From Mycobacterium sp. IS-1496 (GTDB lineage Bacteria; Actinomycetota; Actinomycetes; Mycobacteriales; Mycobacteriaceae), in NCBI RefSeq assembly GCF_001499995.1, contig NZ_LQIU01000045.1, positions 62,001-126,000 of the forward strand: DNA of 64,000 bases, written 5' to 3'. This document shows, one piece after another, positions 1-16,147 of the stretch. A program made the position numbers and the translations under genes. The notes under the pieces are model-generated. The model had not been told where the DNA came from. It ran no database searches and was given only the letters and a program-made list of their open reading frames with translations. Position 1 is the stretch's first letter, and each line of letters opens with the position of its first letter.

Positions 1-1063
1 CCTCACGGCGGGTCGAGGCCCTGGACCGCCGCCAGGCGTCGTAGCGGTTCAGCGCGACCACCGCGACCGCGGCGAACGCCCACCCCAGCAGGATGTCGAT
101 GACGTAGTGCTCGGCCGTGTACACCAGCGTGAACGCCATCACCAGCACGTAGCCGACCAGCACCGGACGCCATCCGCGGTGCACGCGGTGCCACAGGAAG
201 GCCGCGATCGCCGCGGTCATCCCGGCGTGCAGCGACGGGATGGCGGCCACCAGGTTCACGCTCGCCTGCCCGGCGTCGAGCAGGGCGGTCGCCGAATGCA
301 GGTTCAACTTGCCCCACCCGCGCCCGACGATCCGTTCGATCCACTGGTTCGCACCGTCCTGGCTGAACTGCATCGAGCCGAGGACGCCGCCGTCGGGCAC
401 GCCGCGGGCGGACCGGAACATGCACCGCGGATCGGACGGACCACCCTCCACGTCGGCGGCCGTGCAGCGGGCCGCGGCCCACGGCGGCGCGGCGGGGAAC
501 AACGCGTAGACGATCAGCGCGGCGACGTTGAGGCCGACGAACAACCGCACGAACGCCTTCCACTCCTCGCGGTTGCGCAGCCACAGCACGCCGGCGATCA
601 CGTACGGGAGGATGAAGAACGACATGTAGACGGTGCTGATGCCGATCTCCCACCACGGCGGGGTCGGCTCCTTGAGCCGCTCCTGCAGCCACACCGTCGG
701 CATCGTCCCGAAGAAGAGCCACCGGTCGGCGTCGGCCTGCCAGTGCCACAGGGTGGGCCTGCCGATCAGCGTGGCCGCCCCGCGGCTCAGGTCGTAGGCC
801 AACAGGACCAGCGCGAACGGCAGCCAGTCGCGGATCACGAACAGCATCCGGCGGCCCCGGCCGATGCTGGCGGCCAGCAGTCCGGTGGCGATGTAGAGCA
901 GCACCAGTTCGCGGTTGAACGCGAACCCGTCGGTGGCCGTGCGGTACACCACGACGAAGGCCCACACGGCGATCGCCGTCCACCGCGCGATCGTCAGCCA
1001 ACGCCTCCTCGACGAGACGTCAGGTGGCGTCAGCGCAATCGACGACTGGTCAACCGCGGACAC
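1..1063 (-). CDS. PAP2-superfamily membrane phosphotransferase/phosphatase, partial
   Basis: Read on the minus strand from a GTG at 1063, preceded by GAAAGG; the frame stays open for 354 codons and runs off the left edge, so the C-terminus is missing. The protein is strongly hydrophobic with several membrane segments. Two PAP2-type motifs are visible: IPSLHAGM, and further on AEHYVIDILLGW, which match the SxxH and HxxxD active-site motifs of the inositol-phosphorylceramide synthase-like branch of PAP2 enzymes. A role in membrane phospholipid or phosphoinositol transfer is inferred from the family. It lies downstream of the endonuclease IV gene on the same strand, about 100 nt apart. The other long frames here are shadows. 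Confidence 0.8.
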   Translation of the reverse strand, partial: MSAVDQSSIALTPPDVSSRRRWLTIARWTAIAVWAFVVVYRTATDGFAFNRELVLLYIATGLLAASIGRGRRMLFVIRDWLPFALVLLAYDLSRGAATLIGRPTLWHWQADADRWLFFGTMPTVWLQERLKEPTPPWWEIGISTVYMSFFILPYVIAGVLWLRNREEWKAFVRLFVGLNVAALIVYALFPAAPPWAAARCTAADVEGGPSDPRCMFRSARGVPDGGVLGSMQFSQDGANQWIERIVGRGWGKLNLHSATALLDAGQASVNLVAAIPSLHAGMTAAIAAFLWHRVHRGWRPVLVGYVLVMAFTLVYTAEHYVIDILLGWAFAAVAVVALNRYDAWRRSRASTRRE

Positions 1064-1159
1064 ATCGGCCTTTCGGAGTCGGTGCTGGTCCGACTGAGCC
1101 TAGTTAACCGCTCCGCTACCCGTCGTTCGACGTCTGTTTGCGCGACCGAAGTGTGACCC

Positions 1160-1939
1160 TCAGAGGTTCTCGCGCAGGAAGGCGATGTCGTCCTTGCGGC
1201 CGTCGTCGGAGGTCTCGCAGATGACCGGCGCGTCGGCGGCCTCCACGACCGCGACGAGCAGCTGAGGGTCGATCTGGCCGTTGCCGAAGTTGGCGTGCCG
1301 GTCGGCCCCCGAACCCGCCGCATCCCGCGAGTCGTTGCAGTGGACCAGGTCGATCCGCCCGGTGATGCGCTTGATCCGCGAGACGGCGTCGATCAGCGTC
1401 TCGCCGGCCGCCCACGCGTGGCAGGTGTCGAGGCAGAAACCGATGCCGAAGTCGCCGATGTGGTCCCACAGCCGGCCGATGGTGTCGAAGTAGCGCGCCA
1501 TGGCGTGCTCACCACCGGCGGTGTTCTCGAGGTAGACGGGCACCGTCGTCTCGAGCCGGTCGAGAGCCTTGACCCACCGCTCGAAACCGGCCTCCATGTC
1601 CTTGTCGTCGGCGTGTCCGCCGTGCACGATCACCGCGGTGGCGCCCACCTCGGCGGCCGCGTCGCAGGTGTCCTGCAGGATCTTGCGCGACGGGATGCGC
1701 ACCCGGTTGTTCGCCGACGCCACGTTGATCAGGTACGGCGCGTGGACGTAGAGCGGGATGTTCGAGGCTTTCAGCGCCTCGGCGTCCTCGCGGGGTTTGG
1801 GCTTCTTCCAGCTCTGCGGGTCGCCGAGGAAGAACTGCACCACGTCGGCGCCGTCGGCCTCGGCGGCGGCCAGGGGATCGTCGTTGCGGACATGGGAACC
1901 GATGAGCACGCCGTCGAGTCTAGGCGCGGGGGCTGACAT
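1160..1939 (-). CDS. nfo: endonuclease IV (AP endonuclease)
   Basis: 259 residues. Class II apurinic/apyrimidinic endonuclease of the Nfo/End family, acting in base-excision repair by cutting 5' of abasic sites with a TIM barrel and three metal ions. Visible family motifs include LIGSHVR near the start, YVHAPYLINVAS, VIVHGGH, YLENTAGGE, GFCLDTCHAWAAG and LVHCNDSRDAAGSGADRH, which carry the metal-binding His, Glu and Asp residues. The ATG at 1939 gives the family N-terminus; the open frame extends further upstream but overlaps the divergent CMD gene. In M. tuberculosis the orthologue (end) also lies close to rpoBC. Confidence 0.93.
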   Translation of the reverse strand: MSAPAPRLDGVLIGSHVRNDDPLAAAEADGADVVQFFLGDPQSWKKPKPREDAEALKASNIPLYVHAPYLINVASANNRVRIPSRKILQDTCDAAAEVGATAVIVHGGHADDKDMEAGFERWVKALDRLETTVPVYLENTAGGEHAMARYFDTIGRLWDHIGDFGIGFCLDTCHAWAAGETLIDAVSRIKRITGRIDLVHCNDSRDAAGSGADRHANFGNGQIDPQLLVAVVEAADAPVICETSDDGRKDDIAFLRENL

Positions 1940-1978
1940 CCCGACCGGCGCGCACCGCTGCGCGCACAATGACTCCCC

Positions 1979-2362
1979 ATGGATCAGGACACCTATGACA
2001 AGGGCAGGCGGGTACGCACCGAGGTTCTCGGCGAGGCCTACGTGCGCAAGGCCACGGCCGACGCCGACGCGTTCAGCAAGCCACTGCAAGATCTGCTCAC
2101 CGAGTACTGCTGGGGTGCGGTGTGGGGCCGCGACGGGCTGCCGCGGAGCATCCGCAGCATGCTCAACATCGCGATGATCTCGGTGCTCAACCGCCCCCAC
2201 GAGCTGCGCACCCACATCCGGGGGGCGCTGGCCAACGGTGTCACGCGCGAGGAGATCCAGGAGGTGCTGCTGCAGGTGACCGTCTACGCCGGCGCGCCCG
2301 CGGGTGTCGACGGCTTCCGGGTGGCGCGTGAGGTGTTCGCCGAACTCGACGGCGGGCAGTGA
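1979..2362 (+). CDS. carboxymuconolactone decarboxylase (CMD) family protein
   Basis: 127 residues, the usual size for a single-domain PcaC-like protein. The central part (LLTEYCWGAVWGR, then RSMLNIAMISVLNRPHEL and HIRGALANGV) fits the all-helical CMD fold, and the conserved E-x-x-W-G is present. There is no CxxC, so it is not an AhpD-type peroxidase. The exact substrate cannot be told: CMD proteins act in protocatechuate breakdown or on other gamma-lactones. It is divergent from nfo and its stop lies 1 nt before the GTG of the following dehydrogenase, so the two are probably one transcript. Confidence 0.85.
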   Translation: MDQDTYDKGRRVRTEVLGEAYVRKATADADAFSKPLQDLLTEYCWGAVWGRDGLPRSIRSMLNIAMISVLNRPHELRTHIRGALANGVTREEIQEVLLQVTVYAGAPAGVDGFRVAREVFAELDGGQ

Positions 2363-2363
2363 C

Positions 2364-3248
2364 GTGACGGGTCTGGATCTCGGGTTCATCGGGCTCGGCA
2401 ACATGGGGCTGCCCATGGTCGGGCGGCTGGTCGCGGCGGGTCACCGGGTCGTCGCGTTCGACACCCGCGGTGCGGCGCTCGACGCCGCAGCGGCACTCGG
2501 CGCACAGCCCGCGGCGTCGGTCCGGGCCGTCGCCGACCGCGCCGACACGGTGTTGGCCAGCCTCCCGACACCGGAGGTCTCGAAGCAGGTGGCCACCGGT
2601 CTCGACGGCATGCGCGTCAAGCAGTTCGTCGATCTCTCGACGGTGGGCAGTACGGTCGCCGGCCACAATCACGACGTGCTGGCGGCGCGCGGCATCGCGG
2701 CGTTCGACGCCCCGGTCAGCGGCGGTGTCGCGGGCGCCGAGAGCGGCACGCTGGCGGTCATGGTCTCCGGACCGCGCGAGCGGTTCGACACGGTGGCGCC
2801 TGCGCTCGAGGCGATCGGCCGGCCGATCTTCGTCGGCGAGACACCCGGTGCGGCGCAGACCATGAAGTTGATGAACAACCTCGTCGCGGCCACCACCCTG
2901 GCGGTCACCGCGGAGGTGATGGTGATGGGCGTGAAGGCCGGTCTCGCACCGCAGACCATCCTCGACGTCCTCAACGCCGGCTCGGGAGCCACGCACGCCA
3001 GCCGGGACAAGTTCCCCCGCGCGGTGCTGCCCCGCACCTTCGACCACGGCTTCGCCACCGGCCTGATGGTCAAGGATGTCCGGCTCTACGTCGACGAGGC
3101 GCAGACGGCGGGGTCTCCGACGCCGATCGCCGCCGCGGTGCGCGAGCTGTGGGAGGAGGTCATGTCTGAGTGCGGCCCCGACTCCGATTTCACGTCGGTG
3201 GTCAAACCGTTCGAGGACGCGGCGGGTGTGGTGATCGACGGTCGGTGA
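2364..3248 (+). CDS. NAD(P)-dependent 3-hydroxyisobutyrate dehydrogenase/tartronate semialdehyde reductase family
   Basis: 294 residues from a GTG immediately after the CMD stop. The N-terminal Rossmann motif GFIGLGNMGLPM (residues about 7-18), the substrate-binding DAPVSGGVAGAE and the MKLMNNL segment with the catalytic lysine define the beta-hydroxyacid dehydrogenase family (HIBADH/GarR/GlxR). The substrate is not determined by sequence. The pairing with a CMD protein suggests catabolism of a small hydroxyacid or lactone. An upstream in-frame ATG at 2304 lies inside the CMD gene and is rejected. Confidence 0.88.
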   Translation: MTGLDLGFIGLGNMGLPMVGRLVAAGHRVVAFDTRGAALDAAAALGAQPAASVRAVADRADTVLASLPTPEVSKQVATGLDGMRVKQFVDLSTVGSTVAGHNHDVLAARGIAAFDAPVSGGVAGAESGTLAVMVSGPRERFDTVAPALEAIGRPIFVGETPGAAQTMKLMNNLVAATTLAVTAEVMVMGVKAGLAPQTILDVLNAGSGATHASRDKFPRAVLPRTFDHGFATGLMVKDVRLYVDEAQTAGSPTPIAAAVRELWEEVMSECGPDSDFTSVVKPFEDAAGVVIDGR

Positions 3249-3260
3249 GGGTCGCGGCTG

Positions 3261-4244
3261 TCAGGTCTGCGTGCTGAGCAGGAACCCGAGATAGACCACA
3301 TAGGCGACGACCATGGCGCCGCCCTCGCCGCGGGACACCCGGCGCCCGGACAGGAAGATCGGCACGCAGGCCAGCGCGACCGTGACCATGATCGGGATGT
3401 CGATGCGCACCAGGCTCGCCGGCAGTGCGATGCCGTCGGCGGCCACCAGACAGGTGAGGCCGAGGATCAGCAGGATGTTGTAGACCGAGCTGCCGATCAG
3501 GTTGCCGATGGCGACGTCGCGGTCGCCGCGCAGCGTGGAGACCACCGTGGTCATCAGCTCCGGGGCCGACGTGCCGATCGCCACCACCGTCAGCCCGATC
3601 AGCGCATCGGACACCCCGAGCTGCCGGGACACCCCGACGGCCCCGTCGACGAGCCAGTCCGCTCCGACCACCAGAAGCGCGATGCCGCCGACCGTCATCA
3701 CGACGTCCATCACCGCACCGCGCGTGCCCGTCGTGACCGTGCCGACGGCGCCGGGGCCGAACTCGTCGGCGAACTCGAGCGCGACCTGCCGCGACTCCCG
3801 CCGAGCCGACCACACCACCGCAACCGTGTACCCGACCGCGCAGACCACCAGGATGATCCCGTCGAGACGGGACAGATGGCCGTCGGCGGCCAGCAACCAG
3901 AACAGCAGCGCGACGCCGGCCATCACCGGCAGCTCGGAGCGGATGGTGCGCATCTGCAGGGCCAGCGGCACCAGCAGCGCGCTGAGGCCCAGGATCAGCA
4001 GGACGTTGACGACGTTGGTGCCGGCGATGTTGCCCACCGCGAGCGCACCGCTGCCCTCCCCCACCGCGATCACGCCGACGGCGAGTTCGGGCATGCTGGT
4101 GCCGATCGAGACCACGGTGAGGCCGATGACGATCGGGCTGATACCCAACCTCGACGCCAGCCCGGTGGCGCCACGGACCATCACTTCAGAGCCCACGGCC
4201 AGCACGGTCAGCCCGGCGAGGAACCACGCGGCATCGGTCAGCAT
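3261..4244 (-). CDS. calcium/sodium antiporter (CaCA family, YrbG-like)
   Basis: 327 residues, almost entirely membrane segments arranged as two homologous halves. The alpha repeats are clear: GLTVVSIGTSMPELAVG near residue 45 and GLTVVAIGTSAPELMTT near residue 205, each with the G-T-S-x-P-E cation-coordination motif. NIAGTNVVN and NLIGSSVYN follow them. These are the ion-binding repeats of Ca2+:cation antiporters. Function in Ca2+ or Na+ extrusion at the cytoplasmic membrane is inferred from the family. It converges with the preceding dehydrogenase gene (12 nt apart). Confidence 0.92.
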   Translation of the reverse strand: MLTDAAWFLAGLTVLAVGSEVMVRGATGLASRLGISPIVIGLTVVSIGTSMPELAVGVIAVGEGSGALAVGNIAGTNVVNVLLILGLSALLVPLALQMRTIRSELPVMAGVALLFWLLAADGHLSRLDGIILVVCAVGYTVAVVWSARRESRQVALEFADEFGPGAVGTVTTGTRGAVMDVVMTVGGIALLVVGADWLVDGAVGVSRQLGVSDALIGLTVVAIGTSAPELMTTVVSTLRGDRDVAIGNLIGSSVYNILLILGLTCLVAADGIALPASLVRIDIPIMVTVALACVPIFLSGRRVSRGEGGAMVVAYVVYLGFLLSTQT

Positions 4245-4362
4245 CTCCGCAGAACCTAGTCAGTGCGGCCGCGCGGGGCCAAGAGCGGGGCCCGCTCGCG
4301 GATCATGTCGGCGCGGCGCGCTGCTACCGTCCCCCTCATCCGGCCGACCATGGGAGATCGAT

Positions 4363-5244
4363 GTGGACCTGACCACGCTGCAGCACGACGTCGACGACAA
4401 CGTGCTCGTGGTGACGCTGAACCGTCCCGACCAACTGAACGCGTTCACCGTCGCGATGGCCGAGGAACTGGAGTGGACCTTCCAGCACGTCAACGAGCGC
4501 GACGACATCCGTGCGGTGATCGTGACCGGGGCCGGGCGTGCCTTCTGCGCGGGCATGGATCTCGCGGCGTCGGGCAACGCGTTCGGGCTCGACGAGACGC
4601 AACGGCCGACGCTCGCCGACATGGACGATCTGTCCGACCCGAACCTGAGCCGGGTCCGCGACACCGGCGGGCGGGTCACCCTGGCCATCCACGCCTGCCG
4701 CAAACCGGTGATCGCCGCGATCAACGGCGCCGCGGTCGGTATCGGCGCGACGATGACGCTGGCGATGGATGCCCGCCTCATCGCCGATCGCGGTCGGATC
4801 GGTTTCGTATTCGGCAAACTCGGGATCACGCCCGAGGCGGCCTCGACGTGGTTCCTGCCGCGGATCGTCGGCCTGGACGCGGCACTGGACCTCGTGTTCT
4901 CCGCGGACATCCTCGATGCGGAGGCGGCCCACCGGACGGGCCTGGTCCGTTCGGTGCACAGCGGCGACGAACTACTCGGCGCGGCAAAGGCTCTCGCCGA
5001 CCGGTGGACCAGAGGCCGCTCCCCGGTCGCCGTGGCGCTCGCGCGCCAGATGCTCTACCGCAACGTGACGCTCGACCATCCGGTCGACGCCCACCGGGTC
5101 GACTCGCTGGCGATGTTCTACACCAGCATCGCCGACGGGGCCGAGGGCGTCGCCGCGTTCCGCGAGAAGCGGGATCCGCGGTTCACCGCGCGCGCCTCGG
5201 CCGATATGCCGCCGTTCTACGACGACTGGGTCAACCGGACGTAA
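4363..5244 (+). CDS. echA4: enoyl-CoA hydratase/isomerase family protein (EchA4-like)
   Basis: 293 residues from a GTG at 4363 with GGGAG six bases upstream; the longer open frame upstream is antisense to the antiporter. Crotonase fold: VTLNRPDQLNAF, then RAFCAGMDLAASG and AINGAAVGIGATM, the two oxyanion-hole segments, and GKLGITPEAASTWFLPR, which contains the catalytic glutamate (PEAAS). Likely hydrates enoyl-CoA in fatty-acid or steroid degradation. The position next to rpoC matches echA4 near rpoBC in M. tuberculosis, so the symbol is by synteny and family. It is convergent with rpoC. Confidence 0.85.
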   Translation: MDLTTLQHDVDDNVLVVTLNRPDQLNAFTVAMAEELEWTFQHVNERDDIRAVIVTGAGRAFCAGMDLAASGNAFGLDETQRPTLADMDDLSDPNLSRVRDTGGRVTLAIHACRKPVIAAINGAAVGIGATMTLAMDARLIADRGRIGFVFGKLGITPEAASTWFLPRIVGLDAALDLVFSADILDAEAAHRTGLVRSVHSGDELLGAAKALADRWTRGRSPVAVALARQMLYRNVTLDHPVDAHRVDSLAMFYTSIADGAEGVAAFREKRDPRFTARASADMPPFYDDWVNRT

Positions 5245-5276
5245 CCGACACTCGGAGCACCCCCGCCGCACGAAAA

Positions 5277-5300
5277 AGCCCCCGGGCGAACCCGGGGGCT
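5277..5300. terminator. bidirectional intrinsic terminator between echA4 and rpoC
   Basis: Perfect GC-rich inverted repeat AGCCCCCGGG / CCCGGGGGCT around a CGAA loop, flanked by AAAA on the left and TTTC on the right. It lies between the stops of two convergent genes and can serve both strands. Confidence 0.8.
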
Positions 5301-5313
5301 TTCTCGCACACGA

Positions 5314-9261
<3,948 letters not shown>

Positions 9262-9321
9262 GTAACTCCCTTTCCCCTTTCGGGACTAGAAATCAATATC
9301 AGCGCCGCGGCTGTGCCGCGA

Positions 9322-12822
<3,501 letters not shown>

Positions 12823-13031
12823 GATGCATCCTTCCAGCACCTCAAGCGACTGTGGGGGCCGGGGAACCGGACCTTGCGCCGCGTATCTGCGTCGGTTCGG
12901 CTGGCATGACAGCCCGTCCGGACTCTCCGAAACACGGCACGCGTCTAGATCGCTGAGTTTTTAGGGCTCAGGCTGGGACTAGCGTGTCGGGTGCAGGTGA
13001 GGTGGGCAGGATGCAGCCAGCGCAACGTCCA

Positions 13032-13060
13032 ACAATAGCGCAGGACGGCGCATTCCTCAA
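13032..13060 (-). promoter_or_regulatory. predicted sigma-A promoter of rpoBC
   Basis: On the minus strand TTGAGG (13055-13060) and TATTGT (13032-13037) are separated by exactly 17 bases, giving a start near 13025 and a leader of about 200 nt to rpoB. A second TTGACG lies further upstream (13162-13167). Prediction from sequence only. Confidence 0.5.
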
Positions 13061-13317
13061 CTGCCATACAGCGGCCGCATGACACGACCGGTCAGGCGCT
13101 GGCTGGCGTCCTCAATCCGTGCATACATGCTGCCCAACAGATTGGCGCGTCAAACGGTGTCCGTCAAGAGATAACGTGATCTTGGCTGTGGAATTCTCCC
13201 GCGCCGCGTGGGAATCCTGCGCACACCCAGCACCCCGGCGCCGAACGTGCGCACACTGCGAAGAATCGGGCGGAACTTCGCACTGGGCGCACACTCGACG
13301 GAAAGCCCCGCACAAAC
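13061..13317. other. rpoB-mkl intergenic region
   Basis: About 520 bases separate rpoB from mkl. Apart from the promoter and the mkl terminator no gene is convincing; the short frames here have mixed codon use and no recognisable product. Confidence 0.5.
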
Positions 13318-13352
13318 GCATCAGCCCCGGCAGAAACTGCCGGGGCTGATGC
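13318..13352 (-). terminator. hairpin downstream of mkl
   Basis: Perfect 16-bp inverted repeat GCATCAGCCCCGGCAG / CTGCCGGGGCTGATGC with a three-base loop, 12 nt after the mkl stop. The trailing T-run is short (GTTTGTG), as is usual for mycobacterial terminators. Confidence 0.75.
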
Positions 13353-13364
13353 AACGTTCGGGAC

Positions 13365-14456
13365 TCAGCCCTCGCGCGAGACGGGGATCGACGCGGTCGG
13401 GGCGTCGTCCTCGTGATGGCGATGACGCGTCGTCGACCCGTCCTCCGGATAGTCACGCACCTGCGAATCCCCGCCGCCGGTGTGGTCCAGGTCCTCGCGG
13501 ATCGCCTGCTGGGCCTTCGGGGGCAGGGTGTGCAGGATCTCGCGCACGCGGGCCTGCCTGCGCCCGACCGCACGACGCTCCGGCATACCGGGGGTCGCCT
13601 GGATCTGCGGCGGCACACCCTCGATCTCCTCGACGCCACCGTCGTGATGACCGGCGTCGACCATGGCCTGCTCTTCGGCCATCGTCGACTCGTCCTTCTC
13701 CTCCGACATACCGATCGGCCCGAGACGACGACCGTTGAGGAACTGGCGCACCACCGGCTCGTCGGAGGTCAGCAGCACCTCGCGCGGCCCGAACATGACC
13801 AGGTGCTTGCGGAACAGCATGCCCATGTTGTCGGGCACCGTGCGGGCGATGTTGATGTTGTGCGTCACGATCAGGATCGTGCAGTCGATCTGCGCGTTGA
13901 TGTCGATCAGCAGCTGCGACAGGTACGCGGTACGGACCGGGTCCAGACCGGAGTCGGGCTCGTCGCAGAGGATGATCTGCGGGTCGAGCACCAGAGACCG
14001 GGCCAGGCCGGCGCGCTTGCGCATACCGCCGGAGATCTCGCCGGGGAACTTGGACTCGTCGCCGCCGAGGCCGACGAGCTCCAGCTTCTCCATGACGATC
14101 TTGCGGATCTCGCTCTCCTTCTTCTTCGTGTGCTCACGAAGCGGGAAAGCGGTGTTGTCGTAGAGGCTCATCGAGCCGAACAGCGCACCGTCCTGGAACA
14201 TGACGCCGAACAGGGTGCGGATCTCGTAGAGCTCTTTGGCCGAGCACTCGATGATGTTGGTGCCGTCGACGATGATCTTGCCGCGCTCCGGGCGCAGCAG
14301 ACCGATCAGCGACTTCAGGAACACCGACTTACCGGTACCGGACGGGCCGAGCAGCACGCTCACCTCACCGGCCGGGATCTCCATGGTGACGTCTTCCCAG
14401 ATTCGCGCCGACCCGAAGGACTTCGTCAGTCCCTCAACCTGAATACCGATGCCCAC
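13365..14456 (-). CDS. mkl: Mkl/MceG-type ABC transporter ATPase
   Basis: 363 residues. ATP-binding protein that energises Mce lipid importers. It has Walker A (LLGPSGTGKS), the signature ISGGMRKRAG, Walker B (IILCDEPDSGLDP) and the switch His (VTHN), followed by a C-terminal extension of about 100 residues with the MceG-type GPIGMSEEKDE segment. I chose GTG at 14456 because GGAAGG lies seven bases upstream; an in-frame GTG at 14525 would add 23 residues (RYSDSSHKPG...). It is divergent from glsA and encoded upstream of rpoB with its own terminator. Confidence 0.93.
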   Translation of the reverse strand: MGIGIQVEGLTKSFGSARIWEDVTMEIPAGEVSVLLGPSGTGKSVFLKSLIGLLRPERGKIIVDGTNIIECSAKELYEIRTLFGVMFQDGALFGSMSLYDNTAFPLREHTKKKESEIRKIVMEKLELVGLGGDESKFPGEISGGMRKRAGLARSLVLDPQIILCDEPDSGLDPVRTAYLSQLLIDINAQIDCTILIVTHNINIARTVPDNMGMLFRKHLVMFGPREVLLTSDEPVVRQFLNGRRLGPIGMSEEKDESTMAEEQAMVDAGHHDGGVEEIEGVPPQIQATPGMPERRAVGRRQARVREILHTLPPKAQQAIREDLDHTGGGDSQVRDYPEDGSTTRHRHHEDDAPTASIPVSREG

Positions 14457-14659
14457 GCGCGATCCTTCCCAAGAGTCCCTTTTGCCACGTCTACCAGGCT
14501 TGTGGCTTGAATCACTGTAGCGCACACGGCTATGGCCCACGGCGTGTGTGCCGAACCCCAGACCCATTGACGCGGATCGGGCGACCGGTTCCGCCGCGGT
14601 CGGCTTCAATGGAGCTCACGGGCCGAATCGCGGAACGGGCCTGCGGGAGGGGGACCCGG

Positions 14660-15655
14660 ATGGAGGTCGGTGTCGACGGCGTCGCCCAACTGGTGTCCAC
14701 CGGCGGGCTGCCCGAATTCTCCGAGGTCGAGTCACTGGTCGAAGCCGCCTACCACCGCTGCAAGGCGGAATCCGGCGGTGTGGTGGCCGACTACATCCCG
14801 GCTCTCGCCGACGCCGACCCAGACTGGTTCGCGGTATCCGCGGCCGACGTGGACGGTGGTGTCCATTCGTCGGGCGACGTCGACGTCGAGTTCTCCATCC
14901 AGTCCATCTCGAAGGCCTTCGTCTATGCGCTCGTCTGCGACGAGTTCGGCCACGACGTGGTGCGCGACCGGATCGGCGTGAACAACACCGGCCTGCCGTT
15001 CAACTCCATCATCGCGATCGAACTCAACCACGGCCATCCGATGAACCCGATGGTGAACGCGGGGGCGATCGCCACGACCGCACTGGTGCGCGGGGCCACC
15101 TTCGAGGAGAAGTGGCAGACCATCCACGCCGGTCTCTCGGAGTTCGCCGGCCGCCCGTTGCAGGTCGACCAGGTCGTCTACGAGTCGGCGTCGCGCACCA
15201 ATCAGCGCAACCGCGCGATCGCGCGGCTGCTGGAGAGCTACGGACGGATCGACCTCGACCCGCTGGCCGTCGTCGACGTCTACACCAGGCAGTGCTCGGT
15301 GCGGGTGACGGCGGCAGATCTCGCCGTCATGGGCGCCACGCTCGCCGACGGCGGGGTGAACCCGGTGACGGGCCGCCGGGTGGTGTCGGCGGACGTCTGC
15401 CGGGACACGCTGGCGATCCTGGCGGCCAACGGCGCGTACGAGCGCTCCGGGGAGTGGCTCTTCGAGATCGGCCTGCCCGGTAAGTCGGGGGTGGGCGGCG
15501 GCATCGTCACCATCGCGCCGGGGAAGGGCGGCATCGGCACGTTCTCACCACCGCTGGATCCGGCGGGCAACAGCGTCCGGGGCCAGCGGGCGACGGCCTA
15601 TCTGTCCCGGGTGCTCGGGCTCAACATCTTCGCGTCCCAGGCACACGCACGCTGA
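14660..15655 (+). CDS. glsA: glutaminase A
   Basis: 331 residues from ATG at 14660, chosen because GGGAGGGG precedes it; an in-frame ATG at 14609 lacks a ribosome site. Serine-dependent beta-lactamase-fold glutaminase converting glutamine to glutamate and ammonia. The catalytic motif FSIQSISKAF (S-x-x-K) and family blocks PFNSIIAIEL, NPMVNAGAIA, YESASRTNQRNRAIA and LPGKSGVGGGI are all intact. No STAS or cNMP domain is attached. It converges with rplL across a perfect hairpin. Confidence 0.95.
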   Translation: MEVGVDGVAQLVSTGGLPEFSEVESLVEAAYHRCKAESGGVVADYIPALADADPDWFAVSAADVDGGVHSSGDVDVEFSIQSISKAFVYALVCDEFGHDVVRDRIGVNNTGLPFNSIIAIELNHGHPMNPMVNAGAIATTALVRGATFEEKWQTIHAGLSEFAGRPLQVDQVVYESASRTNQRNRAIARLLESYGRIDLDPLAVVDVYTRQCSVRVTAADLAVMGATLADGGVNPVTGRRVVSADVCRDTLAILAANGAYERSGEWLFEIGLPGKSGVGGGIVTIAPGKGGIGTFSPPLDPAGNSVRGQRATAYLSRVLGLNIFASQAHAR

Positions 15656-15662
15656 TACGACG

Positions 15663-15696
15663 AAACCGCCCGGGATCCGTGGATCCCGGGCGGTTT
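15663..15696. terminator. bidirectional terminator between glsA and rplL
   Basis: AAACCGCCCGGGATCC and GGATCCCGGGCGGTTT pair perfectly (16 bp) around a two-base loop, with A and T runs built into the stem ends. It serves both convergent genes. Confidence 0.85.
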
Positions 15697-15709
15697 GCGT
15701 GTGGTCGAA

Positions 15710-16099
15710 CTACTTGACGGTGACCGTCGCGCCTGCGGCCTCGAGCTTGGCCTTGGCGTCGTCGGCAGCCTCCTTGGCGGCCTTCTCCAGGATCGGCTTC
15801 GGAGCGCTGTCGACCAGGTCCTTGGCCTCCTTGAGGCCCAGGCCCGAGACGATCTCGCGGACGACCTTGATGACGCCGATCTTCTTCTCACCGGCGCTCT
15901 CGAGGATGACGTCGAACTCCGACTGCTCTTCGGCAGCCTCGGCGGGCGCGCCACCGGCGGGGCCGGCAGCGGCGACCGCGACCGGAGCGGCGGCGGTGAC
16001 CTCGAAGGTCTCCTCGAACTGCTTGACGAACTCCGAGAGCTCCAGCAGCGTCATTTCCTTGAACGCGTCGAGCAGCTCATCAGTGGACAGCTTGGCCAT
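15710..16099 (-). CDS. rplL: 50S ribosomal protein L7/L12
   Basis: 129 residues. N-terminal dimerisation domain (MAKLSTDELLDAFKEMTLLEL), Ala/Pro/Gly-rich hinge (residues about 34-60), and the C-terminal factor-binding domain with KKIGVIKVVREIVSGLGLKEAKDLVD. Forms the L12 stalk with L10 and recruits translation GTPases. It lies 48 nt downstream of rplJ in one transcript. Confidence 0.98.
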   Translation of the reverse strand: MAKLSTDELLDAFKEMTLLELSEFVKQFEETFEVTAAAPVAVAAAGPAGGAPAEAAEEQSEFDVILESAGEKKIGVIKVVREIVSGLGLKEAKDLVDSAPKPILEKAAKEAADDAKAKLEAAGATVTVK

Positions 16100-16147
16100 G
16101 ATTGGTCCTTCCTAGTTTCTTCGGTCTTGTGGGGTTTGAGTGAGCTG

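Noticed and set aside
3..1156. Complete open frames of 332 codons (minus) and 349 codons (plus) at the left edge
   Set aside because: Arg/Gly/Pro-rich shadow frames; the real gene is the truncated PAP2 frame with SLHA and HYVID motifs.
3502..4362. Upstream extension of the enoyl-CoA hydratase to 3502
   Set aside because: It is antisense to the antiporter and has no domain; the GTG at 4363 has a good ribosome site.
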